This document shows positions 18,499-27,416 of a stretch of 64,000 nt of DNA, one piece after another. Every line of letters starts with the position of its first letter. The stretch's first letter is position 1. Source of the DNA: Hyphomicrobiales bacterium (GTDB lineage Bacteria > Pseudomonadota > Alphaproteobacteria > Rhizobiales > Rhizobiaceae); contig UBXG01000005.1 of assembly GCA_900469475.1 (NCBI GenBank), positions 558,001 through 622,000 on the forward strand, read 5' to 3'. Below the pieces are notes generated by a model, which was given only the letters and a program-made list of their open reading frames with translations, was not told where the DNA came from and ran no database searches. The position numbers were made by a program, and so were the translations under genes.

Positions 18499-19362
18499 AT
18501 GAGCGCGCTTCACTCGGAAATTCCGTTGGAAAAGGATGAGCAGGGCAGGGACATCGTGCTGTCGGCACGGGATGTCACCGTGGCTTTCGGCTCGAAAGTG
18601 GTTCTAGATAAGCTGAACCTCAATATCTATCGCGGCGAAATTCTCGGTTTCGTTGGCGCTTCCGGCGCGGGTAAGTCCGTGCTGCTGCGCACTGTGCTGC
18701 GGCTCCTGCCGCGCCGATCGGGCAAGATCGAGATCCTCGGCGAAGATTACGATAAGCTCGACGAAGAGGATCGCAATCGGCTCGACATGCGGCTCGGCGT
18801 GCTCTTTCAGCAAGGTGCACTGTTTTCCTCGCTGACGGTCAAGGAAAACATCCAGGTACCGATGCGGGAATATCTGGACCTGCCGAAAGAGATGATGGAC
18901 GAGCTTGCGCTGATGAAGATCCGCATGGTGGGTCTCGCCGCTGATGCCGCCGACAAATATCCTTCCGAGCTCTCGGGCGGCATGATCAAGCGCGCGGCGC
19001 TGGCCAGAGCCCTGGCGCTTGATCCCGACCTCGTTTTCCTCGATGAGCCGACCTCGGGCCTCGATCCGATCGGTGCGTCGGAGTTCGACGAATTGATTGC
19101 CAAGCTGCGCGACACGCTTGGCCTGACTGTTTATATGGTGACTCACGACCTCGACAGCCTGTTTTCCGTCTGTGACCGTATTGCTGTTCTCGGACAGAAG
19201 CGGGTATTGGTGGAAGGCACGGTTGAGGACATGCTCGCCTGTGATGACCCCTGGGTGCAATCCTACTTCAGGGGCAAGCGCGCACGCTCGATCGTGCCGC
19301 GCGAGGACATCAGAGGGCACAACGACGACAAAGGCGCAGGCGCCCACAGCCGCGAGAAGTGA
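18499..19362 (+). CDS. mlaF: MlaF-type ABC transporter ATP-binding protein
   Basis: The 287-residue ATPase energises the MCE lipid transporter from the cytoplasmic face. The Walker A is GASGAGKSV, the signature LSGGMIKRAALARAL is the MlaF variant (GMIKR rather than GQQQR), and Walker B is DLVFLDEPTSGLDP, followed by VTHDLDS. About 35 charged residues after residue 250 form a tail. Spacing of 12 bp to mlaE and 9 bp to mlaD shows one operon. Confidence 0.93.
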   Translation: MSALHSEIPLEKDEQGRDIVLSARDVTVAFGSKVVLDKLNLNIYRGEILGFVGASGAGKSVLLRTVLRLLPRRSGKIEILGEDYDKLDEEDRNRLDMRLGVLFQQGALFSSLTVKENIQVPMREYLDLPKEMMDELALMKIRMVGLAADAADKYPSELSGGMIKRAALARALALDPDLVFLDEPTSGLDPIGASEFDELIAKLRDTLGLTVYMVTHDLDSLFSVCDRIAVLGQKRVLVEGTVEDMLACDDPWVQSYFRGKRARSIVPREDIRGHNDDKGAGAHSREK

Positions 19363-19371
19363 CTGGAGACA

Positions 19372-20742
19372 ATGGAAACCAAAGCCAATTACACGATCGT
19401 CGGGTTCTTCACGCTGGTTGTCATCGCTGCCGCCTTCGGCTTCGTCTACTGGATGGCGGAATACGGCCGGGGCGGTCCGATGGTCGAGCTCGTCGTGCGC
19501 ATTCCGGGCTCGGCAAATGGTTTGAGCGTCGGCTCGCCGGTCCGCTTTAACGGTATTCAGGTCGGTTCGGTGCAGGGGCTTTCGATCGATGCCGACGACC
19601 CGAACTATTCTCTCGCCTTCACGCAGGTGCGCGCCGATGCGCCGGTCTACACCTCGACCAAGGCCATTCTTGAGATCCAGGGCCTGACGGGTGCGGCCTA
19701 TATCGAGCTTTCCGGCGGTCGCAACAGCGACGAAAATATCCTCAAGCGCTCGATCGACACGGGCAAGCGGGCGGTATTGCTCGCAGACCAGTCGAGCGTG
19801 ACTAATCTGTTGACGACGGCCGACAAGATCCTGAACCGCGCCAACGACACGATCGGCGACATCCAGGGCTTCGTCTCGGATTCGCGCGGGCCGCTGACGG
19901 ATACTGTGCGCAATGCGCAGAAATTCTCCAAGGCGATTGCTGACAATTCCGACAATATCGATAAGTTCCTGGCAAGCGTCGGCCAGCTTTCCGATACCTT
20001 CAAGACGGTCTCGGTCCGCGTCGACTCGACGTTGGATGCGATCGAAAAGCTGGTGCGCGCTGTCGATGCCCAGAAGGTCAACGACGTCATCGCCAATGCC
20101 GACAAGATCACGGCCAATGTCGCCGATGCGACGACCGACCTAAAGGCGACGATTGCAAGCTTCAAGCAGACGGCCGACACCTATACGACGTTTGGTCAGA
20201 ACGCTCAAAAGACCCTGGATCGGGTCGATGCGATCGTCGCGCAGATCGATCCTGCCAAGATCAAGGGATCGGTTGACGATATTGCCGATGTGACGAAACA
20301 GGCTCGTACCGCGGTCGCATCGATCCGGGATGTCGCCAACTCGGTTGCCTCGCATCAGCAGGATATCGATCAGACGATTGCCAATGCCCGCGAGATTTCG
20401 ACCAAGCTCAATGCGGCGTCCGGCAAGGTCGACGGCATCCTGACCAAGGTCAATTCCTTGCTCGGCGACGACAGCACCAAGTCGCTGTTTGCAGAAGCCA
20501 AGGACACGCTCGAATCCTTCAAGAAGATGGCGGACAATCTCAATTCCCGCATCGGGCCGATCGCCGACAATCTGCAGAAATTTTCCAGCAGCGGCTTGCG
20601 CGACGCCCAGACCCTCATCAACGACATGCGGGGCACGGTTGACAATCTGAATAGTACAATCACTAATTTCGATCGCAATCCGCAACGACTGATTTTCGGC
20701 GGGGATACGGTTAAGACTTACGACGGCCGCGCGCGGCATTGA
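19372..20742 (+). CDS. mlaD: MCE-domain substrate-binding protein (MlaD type)
   Basis: The 456-residue protein is anchored by one N-terminal helix (YTIVGFFTLVVIAAAFGFVYWMA) and exposes an MCE domain (about 40-120, with GLSVGSPVRFNGIQVGSV and ILEIQGLTGAAYIEL) to the periplasm. A long helical region (150-440) rich in Asp, Ala and Thr follows, predicted to form an extended coiled coil or tube toward the outer membrane. This makes it longer than E. coli MlaD and more like PqiB/LetB or Mce proteins in reach. The lipoprotein gene overlaps its stop by one base. Confidence 0.9.
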   Translation: METKANYTIVGFFTLVVIAAAFGFVYWMAEYGRGGPMVELVVRIPGSANGLSVGSPVRFNGIQVGSVQGLSIDADDPNYSLAFTQVRADAPVYTSTKAILEIQGLTGAAYIELSGGRNSDENILKRSIDTGKRAVLLADQSSVTNLLTTADKILNRANDTIGDIQGFVSDSRGPLTDTVRNAQKFSKAIADNSDNIDKFLASVGQLSDTFKTVSVRVDSTLDAIEKLVRAVDAQKVNDVIANADKITANVADATTDLKATIASFKQTADTYTTFGQNAQKTLDRVDAIVAQIDPAKIKGSVDDIADVTKQARTAVASIRDVANSVASHQQDIDQTIANAREISTKLNAASGKVDGILTKVNSLLGDDSTKSLFAEAKDTLESFKKMADNLNSRIGPIADNLQKFSSSGLRDAQTLINDMRGTVDNLNSTITNFDRNPQRLIFGGDTVKTYDGRARH

Positions 20743-21395
20743 TGAAGAGCGATATCTGGTCTCCAGGGGATAAGCGAAATATGGTCGGTTGCGTGTCGAG
20801 TGAGCGTCATCAGGTGTGGAAAGCTGTGATCGCGTTGCCGTTGCTCGCGGCCTTGCTGGGAGGCTGTGGAACCTCTTCCAGCAATGATACCTACGATCTT
20901 TCCGCGTCGGCGAAGACGAATGGACCTTCGGTCAAAAGCCGCCAGATCCTCATCCCGCCGCCGACCGCGCTGCAGGCTCTGGACAGCAATCAGATCGTCA
21001 TTCGCGTCTCGGGCTCGGAAATCCAATATCTCGGCAAATCGCAATGGAGCGACAAGCTGAGCAGAATGGTGCAATCGAAACTTGTCGAGGCTTTCGAGAA
21101 TACCGGCAAGCTCGGTGGCGTCGGCGTACCCGGGCAGGGGCTTGCGATCGACTATCAGATCGTCACCGATATCCGCTCCTTCGAGATCAATGCGTCCGGC
21201 GGCCACAAGACGGCAATCGTCGAAATCTCCGAAAAGATCCTGAACGATCGCACCGGTACGGTGAAGGCCCAGAACGTGTTCCGGAAGGTCGTGCCGGTCA
21301 GCGGTGGCAGCAATCCCGATTTCGTGCGGGCGCTCGATGCCGCATTTGCAGGTGTGACAGGCGAACTCGTCGACTGGACGTTGCGCTCGCTGTAA
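20742..21395 (+). CDS. ABC-type transport auxiliary lipoprotein (PqiC/LptE-like, MCE operon)
   Basis: The 217-residue protein has a signal peptide with lipobox LLGGC (Cys near residue 42), so it is a lipoprotein. The body resembles the ABC-transport auxiliary component family (PF03886 type) found next to MCE genes and related to PqiC, which sits in the outer membrane and receives the MCE tube. Its start overlaps the mlaD stop (TGATG). An internal start near 20781 would give a shorter, more typical signal sequence. The operon has no mlaA, mlaC or separate mlaB, so this lipoprotein may be the outer-membrane end of the pathway. Confidence 0.8.
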   Translation: MKSDIWSPGDKRNMVGCVSSERHQVWKAVIALPLLAALLGGCGTSSSNDTYDLSASAKTNGPSVKSRQILIPPPTALQALDSNQIVIRVSGSEIQYLGKSQWSDKLSRMVQSKLVEAFENTGKLGGVGVPGQGLAIDYQIVTDIRSFEINASGGHKTAIVEISEKILNDRTGTVKAQNVFRKVVPVSGGSNPDFVRALDAAFAGVTGELVDWTLRSL

Positions 21396-21401
21396 GGGCG
21401 G

Positions 21402-21800
21402 TCAGCGCTCCATCAACTCCTTCAGCGTCTTCAGATCCCGCATGACATGCGCGGCATCGGCCGCGAATTGCTCTGTCTCCATGCCCGGTAGCTGGAGCAG
21501 GGTGAACATGACCTCGCAACCATCGCCGTTCGGCACGATGCGCAAGGCATTGTAGACCTGCAGATCAGATTCCAGCGTTACCCAGTGGTCGATGACACCA
21601 AAGTCATTGCGAGGCGAGAACCGAACCCGGGCAGTGCCGAGCGTGCCTTCGGCGATCCAATCATTGCCATCCAGCGTCAGCCCGGATGCCAGACCTGAGG
21701 CCCAGAAAGGCATGTTTTCCGGACGACTGGCGTAGCTGTAGACCTCCCTCCAGTCGCGATCGATGGAGATATGTACGATCTTCGCATTCATGGTCGACAT
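21402..21800 (-). CDS. SRPBCC (START-like) family protein
   Basis: The 132-residue protein fits the polyketide-cyclase/SRPBCC fold: a beta strand with hydrophobic ligand cavity (VHISIDRDWREVYSYAS), the middle WVTLESDLQVYNALRIVPNGDGCEVMFTLLQL strand block, and a C-terminal helix (ADAAHVMRDLKTLKELME). It probably binds a small hydrophobic ligand in the cytoplasm; none can be named. The start at 21800 is preceded by AGGAGG. It converges on the Mla operon with a 6-bp gap. Confidence 0.75.
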   Translation of the reverse strand: MSTMNAKIVHISIDRDWREVYSYASRPENMPFWASGLASGLTLDGNDWIAEGTLGTARVRFSPRNDFGVIDHWVTLESDLQVYNALRIVPNGDGCEVMFTLLQLPGMETEQFAADAAHVMRDLKTLKELMER

Positions 21801-22084
21801 GGTGTTTTCCTCCTCTATATCACCATCAAGGGACTGAGACCTGCTGAACAAGCCAGGGTTCGCACGCGAATGAATCGCCAATTCGGCAACATTGTTGCAC
21901 AGTCCTGCAAAGGGAACGATTCACGGCTTTCGGTGGCTTGCCGTTTTCCGCCCGGAGTGCAACAACAGCCCCAACGCAGGGCTGCCGCCTGTCGCGCCAA
22001 GCGCCGGCGGCATTGCGTCACATCGGATGTTGCTGCGTCTTCAGGGTGGGCTGAGCGCAGTGAACGGTTCATTGGAGGATTGTC

Positions 22085-23512
22085 GTGGAAAAGGCAGAAA
22101 TCGGGCTGATCGGTCTCGCGGTAATGGGATCGAATCTGGCGCTCAACATCGCTGAAAAAGGCAACAAGATTGCAGTGTTCAACCGTACTCCTCAGGTAAC
22201 GGATGAATTCTACGCGAATGCGGGCGCACTCAAGGACAAGATCATTCCCTGCAAGACGATCGAGGAGTTCGTCGAGGCAATCCGTCCGCCACGGCCGATC
22301 ATCATCATGATCAAGGCCGGCGAGCCGGTCGACCAGCAGATGGCGGCGCTACAGCCCTATCTGGACAAGGGCGACATCATGATCGACGCCGGCAATGCTA
22401 ATTTCCGCGACACGATCGCCCGCTTCGACCGCCTCAAGGATACCGGCCTGACCTTCATCGGCATGGGCGTGTCCGGCGGCGAGGAAGGTGCGCGTCACGG
22501 CCCCTCCATCATGGTCGGCGGCACGGAAGAGTCCTACAAGCGCGTCGAAAAGGTGCTCACTTCGATTGCGGCGAAGTACAATAACGATCCGTGTGTTGCC
22601 TGGCTCGGCAATGACGGCGCCGGTCACTTCGTCAAGACGATCCACAACGGCATCGAATATGCCGATATGCAGATGATCGCCGAAATCTACGGCATTCTGC
22701 GCGATGGCCTCGGCAAGAGCGCCGCCGATATCAGCTCGATCTTCGGCGAATGGAACAAGGGTCGCCTCAACTCCTATCTCATCGAGATCACCGAGAAGGT
22801 TCTTGCCGCGAAGGATCCCGCAACCGGCAATGCCATGCCTGATATCATTCTCGACAAAGCCGGCCAGAAGGGCACAGGCAAGTGGTCGGTTATCGAAGCC
22901 CAGAACATGGGCATTCCTGCAACCGCCATCGAAGCCGCCGTTGCCGCCCGCAGCCTCTCTGCCATCAAGAGCCAGCGCGAGGCCGCCGAGAAGATCTTCG
23001 GCACGCCGGACTACAAGTTCCCGATCGCCTTCGGCCCCGACCTCTTGAAGGATCTGGAATTGGCGCTTTTTGCTGCCAAGATCGGCGCCTACGCGCAGGG
23101 CTTTGCCGTCATGGCCGAGGCTTCGAAGGAGTTCAACTGGTCGCTGCCGATGCCCGTCATCGCCAAGATCTGGCGTGCCGGCTGCATCATCCGCTCACAG
23201 TTCCTCGATGAGATCACCAGCGCTTTCACGAAGACGCCGGATGCGGCGAATCTGATCGTCACGCCCGCCTTTGCAGAAATGGTCAAGGAATCGATCCCGT
23301 CGCTGCGCCGCATCGTTTCGGCTGCGACTGCTGCCGGCCTGCCGGTTCCGGCGCTTGCTTCGGCTCTGACCTATTTCGACGCGTATCGCCAGGCGCGCGG
23401 CACCGCCAACCTGATCCAGGCTCAGCGCGACTTCTTCGGCGCTCACGGCTTCGACCGTGTCGACGGCAAGGATATTCACCACGGCCCATGGGGCAGTGGT
23501 GCTACAGCCTGA
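22085..23512 (+). CDS. gnd: 6-phosphogluconate dehydrogenase (decarboxylating)
   Basis: The 475-residue enzyme converts 6-phosphogluconate to ribulose-5-phosphate with NADP+ in the oxidative pentose phosphate pathway. The N-terminal Rossmann motif is GLAVMGSNLALNIAEKG, the substrate site is GVSGGEEGARHGPSIM, the catalytic Lys/Asn cluster is in HFVKTIHNGIEYADMQ, and the C-terminal part contains the all-helical dimer domain with QAQRDFFGAH. It starts at GTG with GGAGG upstream. It is monocistronic and ends in a bidirectional terminator. With rpiA at 1 kb it supplies pentose phosphates. Confidence 0.96.
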   Translation: MEKAEIGLIGLAVMGSNLALNIAEKGNKIAVFNRTPQVTDEFYANAGALKDKIIPCKTIEEFVEAIRPPRPIIIMIKAGEPVDQQMAALQPYLDKGDIMIDAGNANFRDTIARFDRLKDTGLTFIGMGVSGGEEGARHGPSIMVGGTEESYKRVEKVLTSIAAKYNNDPCVAWLGNDGAGHFVKTIHNGIEYADMQMIAEIYGILRDGLGKSAADISSIFGEWNKGRLNSYLIEITEKVLAAKDPATGNAMPDIILDKAGQKGTGKWSVIEAQNMGIPATAIEAAVAARSLSAIKSQREAAEKIFGTPDYKFPIAFGPDLLKDLELALFAAKIGAYAQGFAVMAEASKEFNWSLPMPVIAKIWRAGCIIRSQFLDEITSAFTKTPDAANLIVTPAFAEMVKESIPSLRRIVSAATAAGLPVPALASALTYFDAYRQARGTANLIQAQRDFFGAHGFDRVDGKDIHHGPWGSGATA

Positions 23513-23535
23513 TAGAGCAGTCGGATACGATGATC

Positions 23536-23573
23536 AAAAGGCCTGCTGGTGAAACCCTGCAGGCCTTTTCCTT
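23536..23573. terminator. Bidirectional terminator between gnd and the LacI gene
   Basis: A perfect 11-bp inverted repeat (AAAAGGCCTGC 23536-23546, GCAGGCCTTTT 23559-23569) with a 12-base loop supplies a T-run to both converging genes. Confidence 0.88.
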
Positions 23574-23574
23574 A

Positions 23575-24618
23575 TCAGCCGTTTGACCAGACGGGCGGGC
23601 TGATGCTTTGCAGAAGCTCGGGTTCCACGCCGTCGATGCGCGCGATAACCGCCTTGGCGAGCTCCCGGCCGGCATGGCGAAAGTCTTCCGACGCCGCAAT
23701 GATATCGGGCCTGATCCAGCTCAAGACATCGGTCGATTGCTTGGCGACCATGTCGATGTCACGCCCGAGACGAAAACCAGCGGCCTCGATTCCGGCATTG
23801 ACGGCAATAGCGCCGCCGCTGCTGGAGCAGATGAAACCATCGGGTGCATGTGGAGAGCGCATCAGTGCTTCGACCGTGTCCTTGATATCGGCAAGGGTGT
23901 TGTCCGTAGTAATCCCGAGCGAAATCTCTTCCGCACCATATTGACGCAAACCCGCCTGGAAGCCGATGCGGGTATGCGAATAGTAGGTCAGCTTGCTGGA
24001 GGGCTGCAGAAGCGCCAAGCGACGCCGTCCTTTGGCGACTAGCGCCTGCACGGCTTCGTGCGTGAAGGCTTCGTTGTCGAAATCATGGAAGGGATGCACG
24101 ATGCCCATATCCGTCCGTCCATGCGTGGAAAAAGGCATGCCACGATCATGCATGAGCGCGACGCGCGGATCGTTGGGTTCGGTGCGCGATATGATGACGC
24201 CGTCAGCCGAGCCAGTATCCAGGATGTAGCGGATCGGAACCAGTGAGTCCTTGCTAAGCGAATGCGGCGTGATGACCAGATGATATTGAGTACCGGCCAG
24301 AACCTCGGAAATGCCGAAGACGATCTGGCTGGTAAAGCCCATGATGTCTTCGTGCATGCTTAGGACCAGGGCGATAACATTGGTCTTTCCGGTCCTGAGA
24401 CGTACGCCGGCGCGATTGGGATGATATCCCAATTGCCGCGCGACCATGCGCACCCGCTGCTTGGTCTCGGTGCCGATGTCAGGAGCATCTTTCAAGGCGC
24501 GAGAGACGGTGGTTATCCCAAGCCCGGTCATAAAGGCGATCGTCTTGAGCGTCGGCCGTTCATGTGTAGACTGCGCTGTGCTGCTGCCGGAAATCTTCTT
24601 ACTGTCCATATCCTGCAA
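23575..24618 (-). CDS. LacI-family transcriptional regulator of the sugar cluster
   Basis: The 347-residue regulator has an N-terminal helix-turn-helix (LKTIAFMTGLGITTVSRALKD, beginning at residue 24) followed by the hinge GYHPNRAGVRLRTGKTN and a periplasmic-binding-protein-like sugar domain. It is divergent from the ABC transporter operon, which it most likely represses until a sugar binds. The frame can open at a TTG at 24618, well placed after GGAGG, or at an ATG nine bases later. The hinge sequence RLRTGKTN is slightly unlike the common L-K-x-G-K form. A candidate operator lies at 24709-24722. Confidence 0.88.
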   Translation of the reverse strand: MQDMDSKKISGSSTAQSTHERPTLKTIAFMTGLGITTVSRALKDAPDIGTETKQRVRMVARQLGYHPNRAGVRLRTGKTNVIALVLSMHEDIMGFTSQIVFGISEVLAGTQYHLVITPHSLSKDSLVPIRYILDTGSADGVIISRTEPNDPRVALMHDRGMPFSTHGRTDMGIVHPFHDFDNEAFTHEAVQALVAKGRRRLALLQPSSKLTYYSHTRIGFQAGLRQYGAEEISLGITTDNTLADIKDTVEALMRSPHAPDGFICSSSGGAIAVNAGIEAAGFRLGRDIDMVAKQSTDVLSWIRPDIIAASEDFRHAGRELAKAVIARIDGVEPELLQSISPPVWSNG

Positions 24619-24708
24619 TGCTGCCTCCCGCGACCGACCGCTTATAGTGCCCGCAGCAGCGCCGCAAGCATATTTGTGATGTGGTCACTCCTTCCTCGTC
24701 TCGAAAAT

Positions 24709-24722
24709 CTGTAACGATACAG
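24709..24722. promoter_or_regulatory. Candidate LacI-family operator
   Basis: CTGTAACGATACAG is an inverted repeat with 5-bp arms (CTGTA, TACAG) and the central CG typical of LacI-family operators. It lies about 90 bases upstream of the regulator start, on the side that could control the regulator and, by looping, the transporter. Confidence 0.45.
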
Positions 24723-24917
24723 TGGAAAAGTCGAGCACTTTTTCTCATGTCGAGAAAACTAATATATGCGACGGTTTAATCCGCATCCTTTTTCCAAAAT
24801 TTGCAGATACTCGAGAAGGTTTTAGGTGTTCGGCTGATGATGTCAAAAATAGATAAATGTAATCAGCAACTTAAATTTTCCAGATCCTTGCGAATGGTGG
24901 GATGAATGGTAGGCGTT

Positions 24918-24945
24918 TTGGCTTATTCGAAAGAAGGTATATAAT
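24918..24945 (+). promoter_or_regulatory. Candidate promoter of the sugar ABC operon
   Basis: TTGGCT (24918-24923) and TATAAT (24940-24945) are 16 bases apart and point toward the binding-protein gene, giving a leader of about 100 bases. The -10 is perfect and the -35 is weak, which fits a regulated promoter. Confidence 0.45.
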
Positions 24946-25055
24946 TCGAGGTGCTATATTTGAGCCTGCTGAAAAAATTTGTGAGCGAGCGGTTGCGCGT
25001 TGAAAATGATTCGACTACGTTTTTCCGGCAACGTTTCAGTGAGGGAGGAGAACTC

Positions 25056-26291
25056 ATGAATATTCGTTTGATGGCCGCTGTGCTGGCCGCTTCAGTTGCA
25101 TTGCCGCTTGGTGCGGCCAAGGCAACTGATCTTGAGGTAACGCATTGGTGGACTTCCGGTGGTGAAGCTGCCGCCGTGGCGGAATTGGCAAAGGCGTTCG
25201 ACGCGACCGGTAATCATTGGGTCGATGGTGCGATCGCCGGCTCGGGCGGCACTGCTCGTCCGATCATGATCAGCCGCATCACCGGCGGCGATCCCATGGG
25301 TGCCACCCAGTTCAACCACGGTCGTCAGGCCGAGGAGTTGGTGCAGGCCGGCCTGATGCGCGATCTGACCGACGTCGCGACGCAGGAGCATTGGAAGGAC
25401 ATCATTCGTCCGTCGAGCCTGCTTGATTCCTGCACGATCAACGGCAAGATCTATTGCGCGCCGGTTAATATCCATTCCTGGCAGTGGCTCTGGCTTTCGA
25501 ATGCTGCTTTCAAGAAGGCCGGTGTTCCGGTTCCGAAGAATTGGGATGAATTCGTTGCCGCCGCTCCTGCGCTGGAAAAGGCAGGCATCGTTCCGCTCGC
25601 TGTCGGTGGCCAGCCATGGCAGGCGGCAGGTGCTTTTGACGTTTTGATGGTCGCCATCGCCGGCAAGGATAACTTCGAGAAAGTGTTCAAGGACAAGGAT
25701 GCGAAAGTCGCTGCCGGACCGGAGATTGCCAAGGTCTTCAAGGCTGCCGATGACGCACGCAAGATGTCCAAAGGCTCCAACGTTCAGGATTGGAACCAGG
25801 CCACGAACTTGGTCATCACCGGCAAGGCCGGCGGCCAGATCATGGGAGACTGGGCACAGGGTGAGTTCGCCTTGGCAGGCCAGAAGGCCGGCACGGACTA
25901 TACCTGCCTTCCCGGCCTCGGTGTCAATGAAGTCATTTCCACAGGCGGCGACGCATTCTACTTCCCGCTGCTGAAGGATGAGGCCAAGTCGAAGGCTCAG
26001 GATGCGCTCGCGAAGACGCTTCTCGATCCGAAGACCCAGGTTGCCTTCAACCTGAAGAAGGGTTCGCTGCCGGTGCGCGGCGACGTGGACCTCACAGCAG
26101 CCAACGACTGCATGAAGAAGGGCCTGGAAATTCTGAAGAAGGGTAACGTGATCCAGGGCACGGACCAGCTTCTTTCTGCCGACAGCCAGAAGCAGAAAGA
26201 AGATCTGTTCTCCGAGTTCTTCGCCAATCCGTCAATGACGCCGGAAGCGGCCCAGAAGCGCTTCGTCGAGATCATCGCTGCTGCTGATTGA
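25056..26291 (+). CDS. Sugar ABC transporter substrate-binding protein (GtsA-like)
   Basis: The 411-residue periplasmic binding protein has a signal peptide ending in AAKA (cleavage about residue 23), then an EVTHWWTSGGEAAAVAELAK start typical of the COG1653 group that binds glucose or mannose (Pseudomonas GtsA and thermophile relatives). The ligand pocket should include the Trp pair in SWQWLW and WWT. The ATG at 25056 follows GGGAGGAG. It is the first gene of the transporter operon. A hairpin after the gene may raise its mRNA level above that of the permeases, as is common. Confidence 0.9.
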   Translation: MNIRLMAAVLAASVALPLGAAKATDLEVTHWWTSGGEAAAVAELAKAFDATGNHWVDGAIAGSGGTARPIMISRITGGDPMGATQFNHGRQAEELVQAGLMRDLTDVATQEHWKDIIRPSSLLDSCTINGKIYCAPVNIHSWQWLWLSNAAFKKAGVPVPKNWDEFVAAAPALEKAGIVPLAVGGQPWQAAGAFDVLMVAIAGKDNFEKVFKDKDAKVAAGPEIAKVFKAADDARKMSKGSNVQDWNQATNLVITGKAGGQIMGDWAQGEFALAGQKAGTDYTCLPGLGVNEVISTGGDAFYFPLLKDEAKSKAQDALAKTLLDPKTQVAFNLKKGSLPVRGDVDLTAANDCMKKGLEILKKGNVIQGTDQLLSADSQKQKEDLFSEFFANPSMTPEAAQKRFVEIIAAAD

Positions 26292-26310
26292 TCTCTATCT
26301 TCTCGCTGTA

Positions 26311-26344
26311 GTGATACCGGCCTCGCGTTGCGGGTCGGCATCAC
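26311..26344 (+). promoter_or_regulatory. Intercistronic hairpin after the binding-protein gene
   Basis: GTGATACCGGCC (26311-26322) pairs with GGTCGGCATCAC (26333-26344), with one mismatch and one G-U, across a 10-base loop. It lies 20 bases after the binding-protein stop and has no T-run. It is placed to protect the 3' end of the binding-protein message and to set its excess over the permeases. Confidence 0.55.
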
Positions 26345-26510
26345 GGCCGGGACATGTCCTGTGATCTGGCTGGCTACGGCGCCTTTAGGCGGCGGACCCA
26401 CAGGGATGTGACGTTCGGCCGTGGATGAGGAGGGAGCGACAGGAACCGAGATCGGGTCATGGCCCAGAGTTCCTGATCGTCGAAGCAATCGCGCGTTAGA
26501 AGGAGCTACA

Positions 26511-27416
26511 ATGACGGGTCATGCGAAAGCCGGCCGGCCAAATCAATTTCTGCGCAATCTGAATTCGAAGATTGCATCCATTCCAATGATCCTGACGGCC
26601 GTCGTCATCTTCCTCGGCGGCACGATCTGGACAGTGGTTTATTCCTTCACCAATTCAAAGCTGCTGCCACGTCTCAGCTTCGTCGGGCTGGACCAATACC
26701 ACCGTTTGTGGGCGGCGCCGCGCTGGGTCCTGTCCATTGAGAATCTTGCCGTTTACGGCATTCTTTCCATGATCTTCAGTCTCGTCATCGGCTTCGTGCT
26801 GGCTGCGCTGATGGACCAGAAGATCCGGTTCGAAAACACCTTCCGCACGATTTTTCTTTATCCCTTCGCTCTCTCCTTCATCGTCACTGGCCTCGTCTGG
26901 CAGTGGCTACTTAACCCCGAATTCGGCATTCAGTCCGTGGTGCGTTCGCTCGGCTGGACAAGCTTCACGTTCGATCCGCTCTATACGCCGAGCATCGTTA
27001 TTTACGGTGTGCTGATTGCAGCCCTTTGGCAGGGTACGGGGCTCGTGATGTGCCTGATGCTCGCAGGCCTGCGCGGCATTGATGAAGATATCTGGAAAGC
27101 GGCGCGCGTGGACGGGATTCCGATGTGGCGGACCTATCTTTTCATCGTTATTCCGATGATGCGCCCCGTCTTCATCACCACATTGGTCATCATCGCCAGC
27201 GGTATCGTCAAGGTGTACGACCTCGTCGTCGCGCAAACGAGCGGCGGACCTGGCATCGCGTCGGAAGTCCCGGCGAAATACGTCTACGACTACATGTTCC
27301 AGGCGCAGAACCTCGGTCAAGGGTTTGCCGCTTCCACCATGATGCTGGTGACCGTCGCGATCATCGTCATCCCCTGGGCTTATCTGGAATTCGGCGGAGG
27401 GCGCAAGCGTGTCTAA
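26511..27416 (+). CDS. Sugar ABC transporter permease 1
   Basis: The 301-residue inner-membrane protein has six transmembrane helices and the MalF-type EAA loop (AARVDGIPMWRTYLFIVIPMM), where the ATPase docks. The start at 26511 is preceded by AAGGAG; an in-frame upstream extension to 26421 lacks a good site and would precede the hydrophobic start. It overlaps the next permease gene by 8 bases, which indicates translational coupling. Confidence 0.9.
   Translation: MTGHAKAGRPNQFLRNLNSKIASIPMILTAVVIFLGGTIWTVVYSFTNSKLLPRLSFVGLDQYHRLWAAPRWVLSIENLAVYGILSMIFSLVIGFVLAALMDQKIRFENTFRTIFLYPFALSFIVTGLVWQWLLNPEFGIQSVVRSLGWTSFTFDPLYTPSIVIYGVLIAALWQGTGLVMCLMLAGLRGIDEDIWKAARVDGIPMWRTYLFIVIPMMRPVFITTLVIIASGIVKVYDLVVAQTSGGPGIASEVPAKYVYDYMFQAQNLGQGFAASTMMLVTVAIIVIPWAYLEFGGGRKRV

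Larger units (their letters stand above)
24619..25055. other. Divergent regulatory region of the sugar cluster
   Basis: These 437 bases separate the regulator gene from the transporter operon and are markedly more A+T-rich than the flanks. They contain a LacI-type operator candidate near the regulator, a promoter-like TATAAT near 24940 facing the transporter, and a leader of about 100 bases before the binding-protein gene. I see no convincing protein-coding frame in it. Confidence 0.6.
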
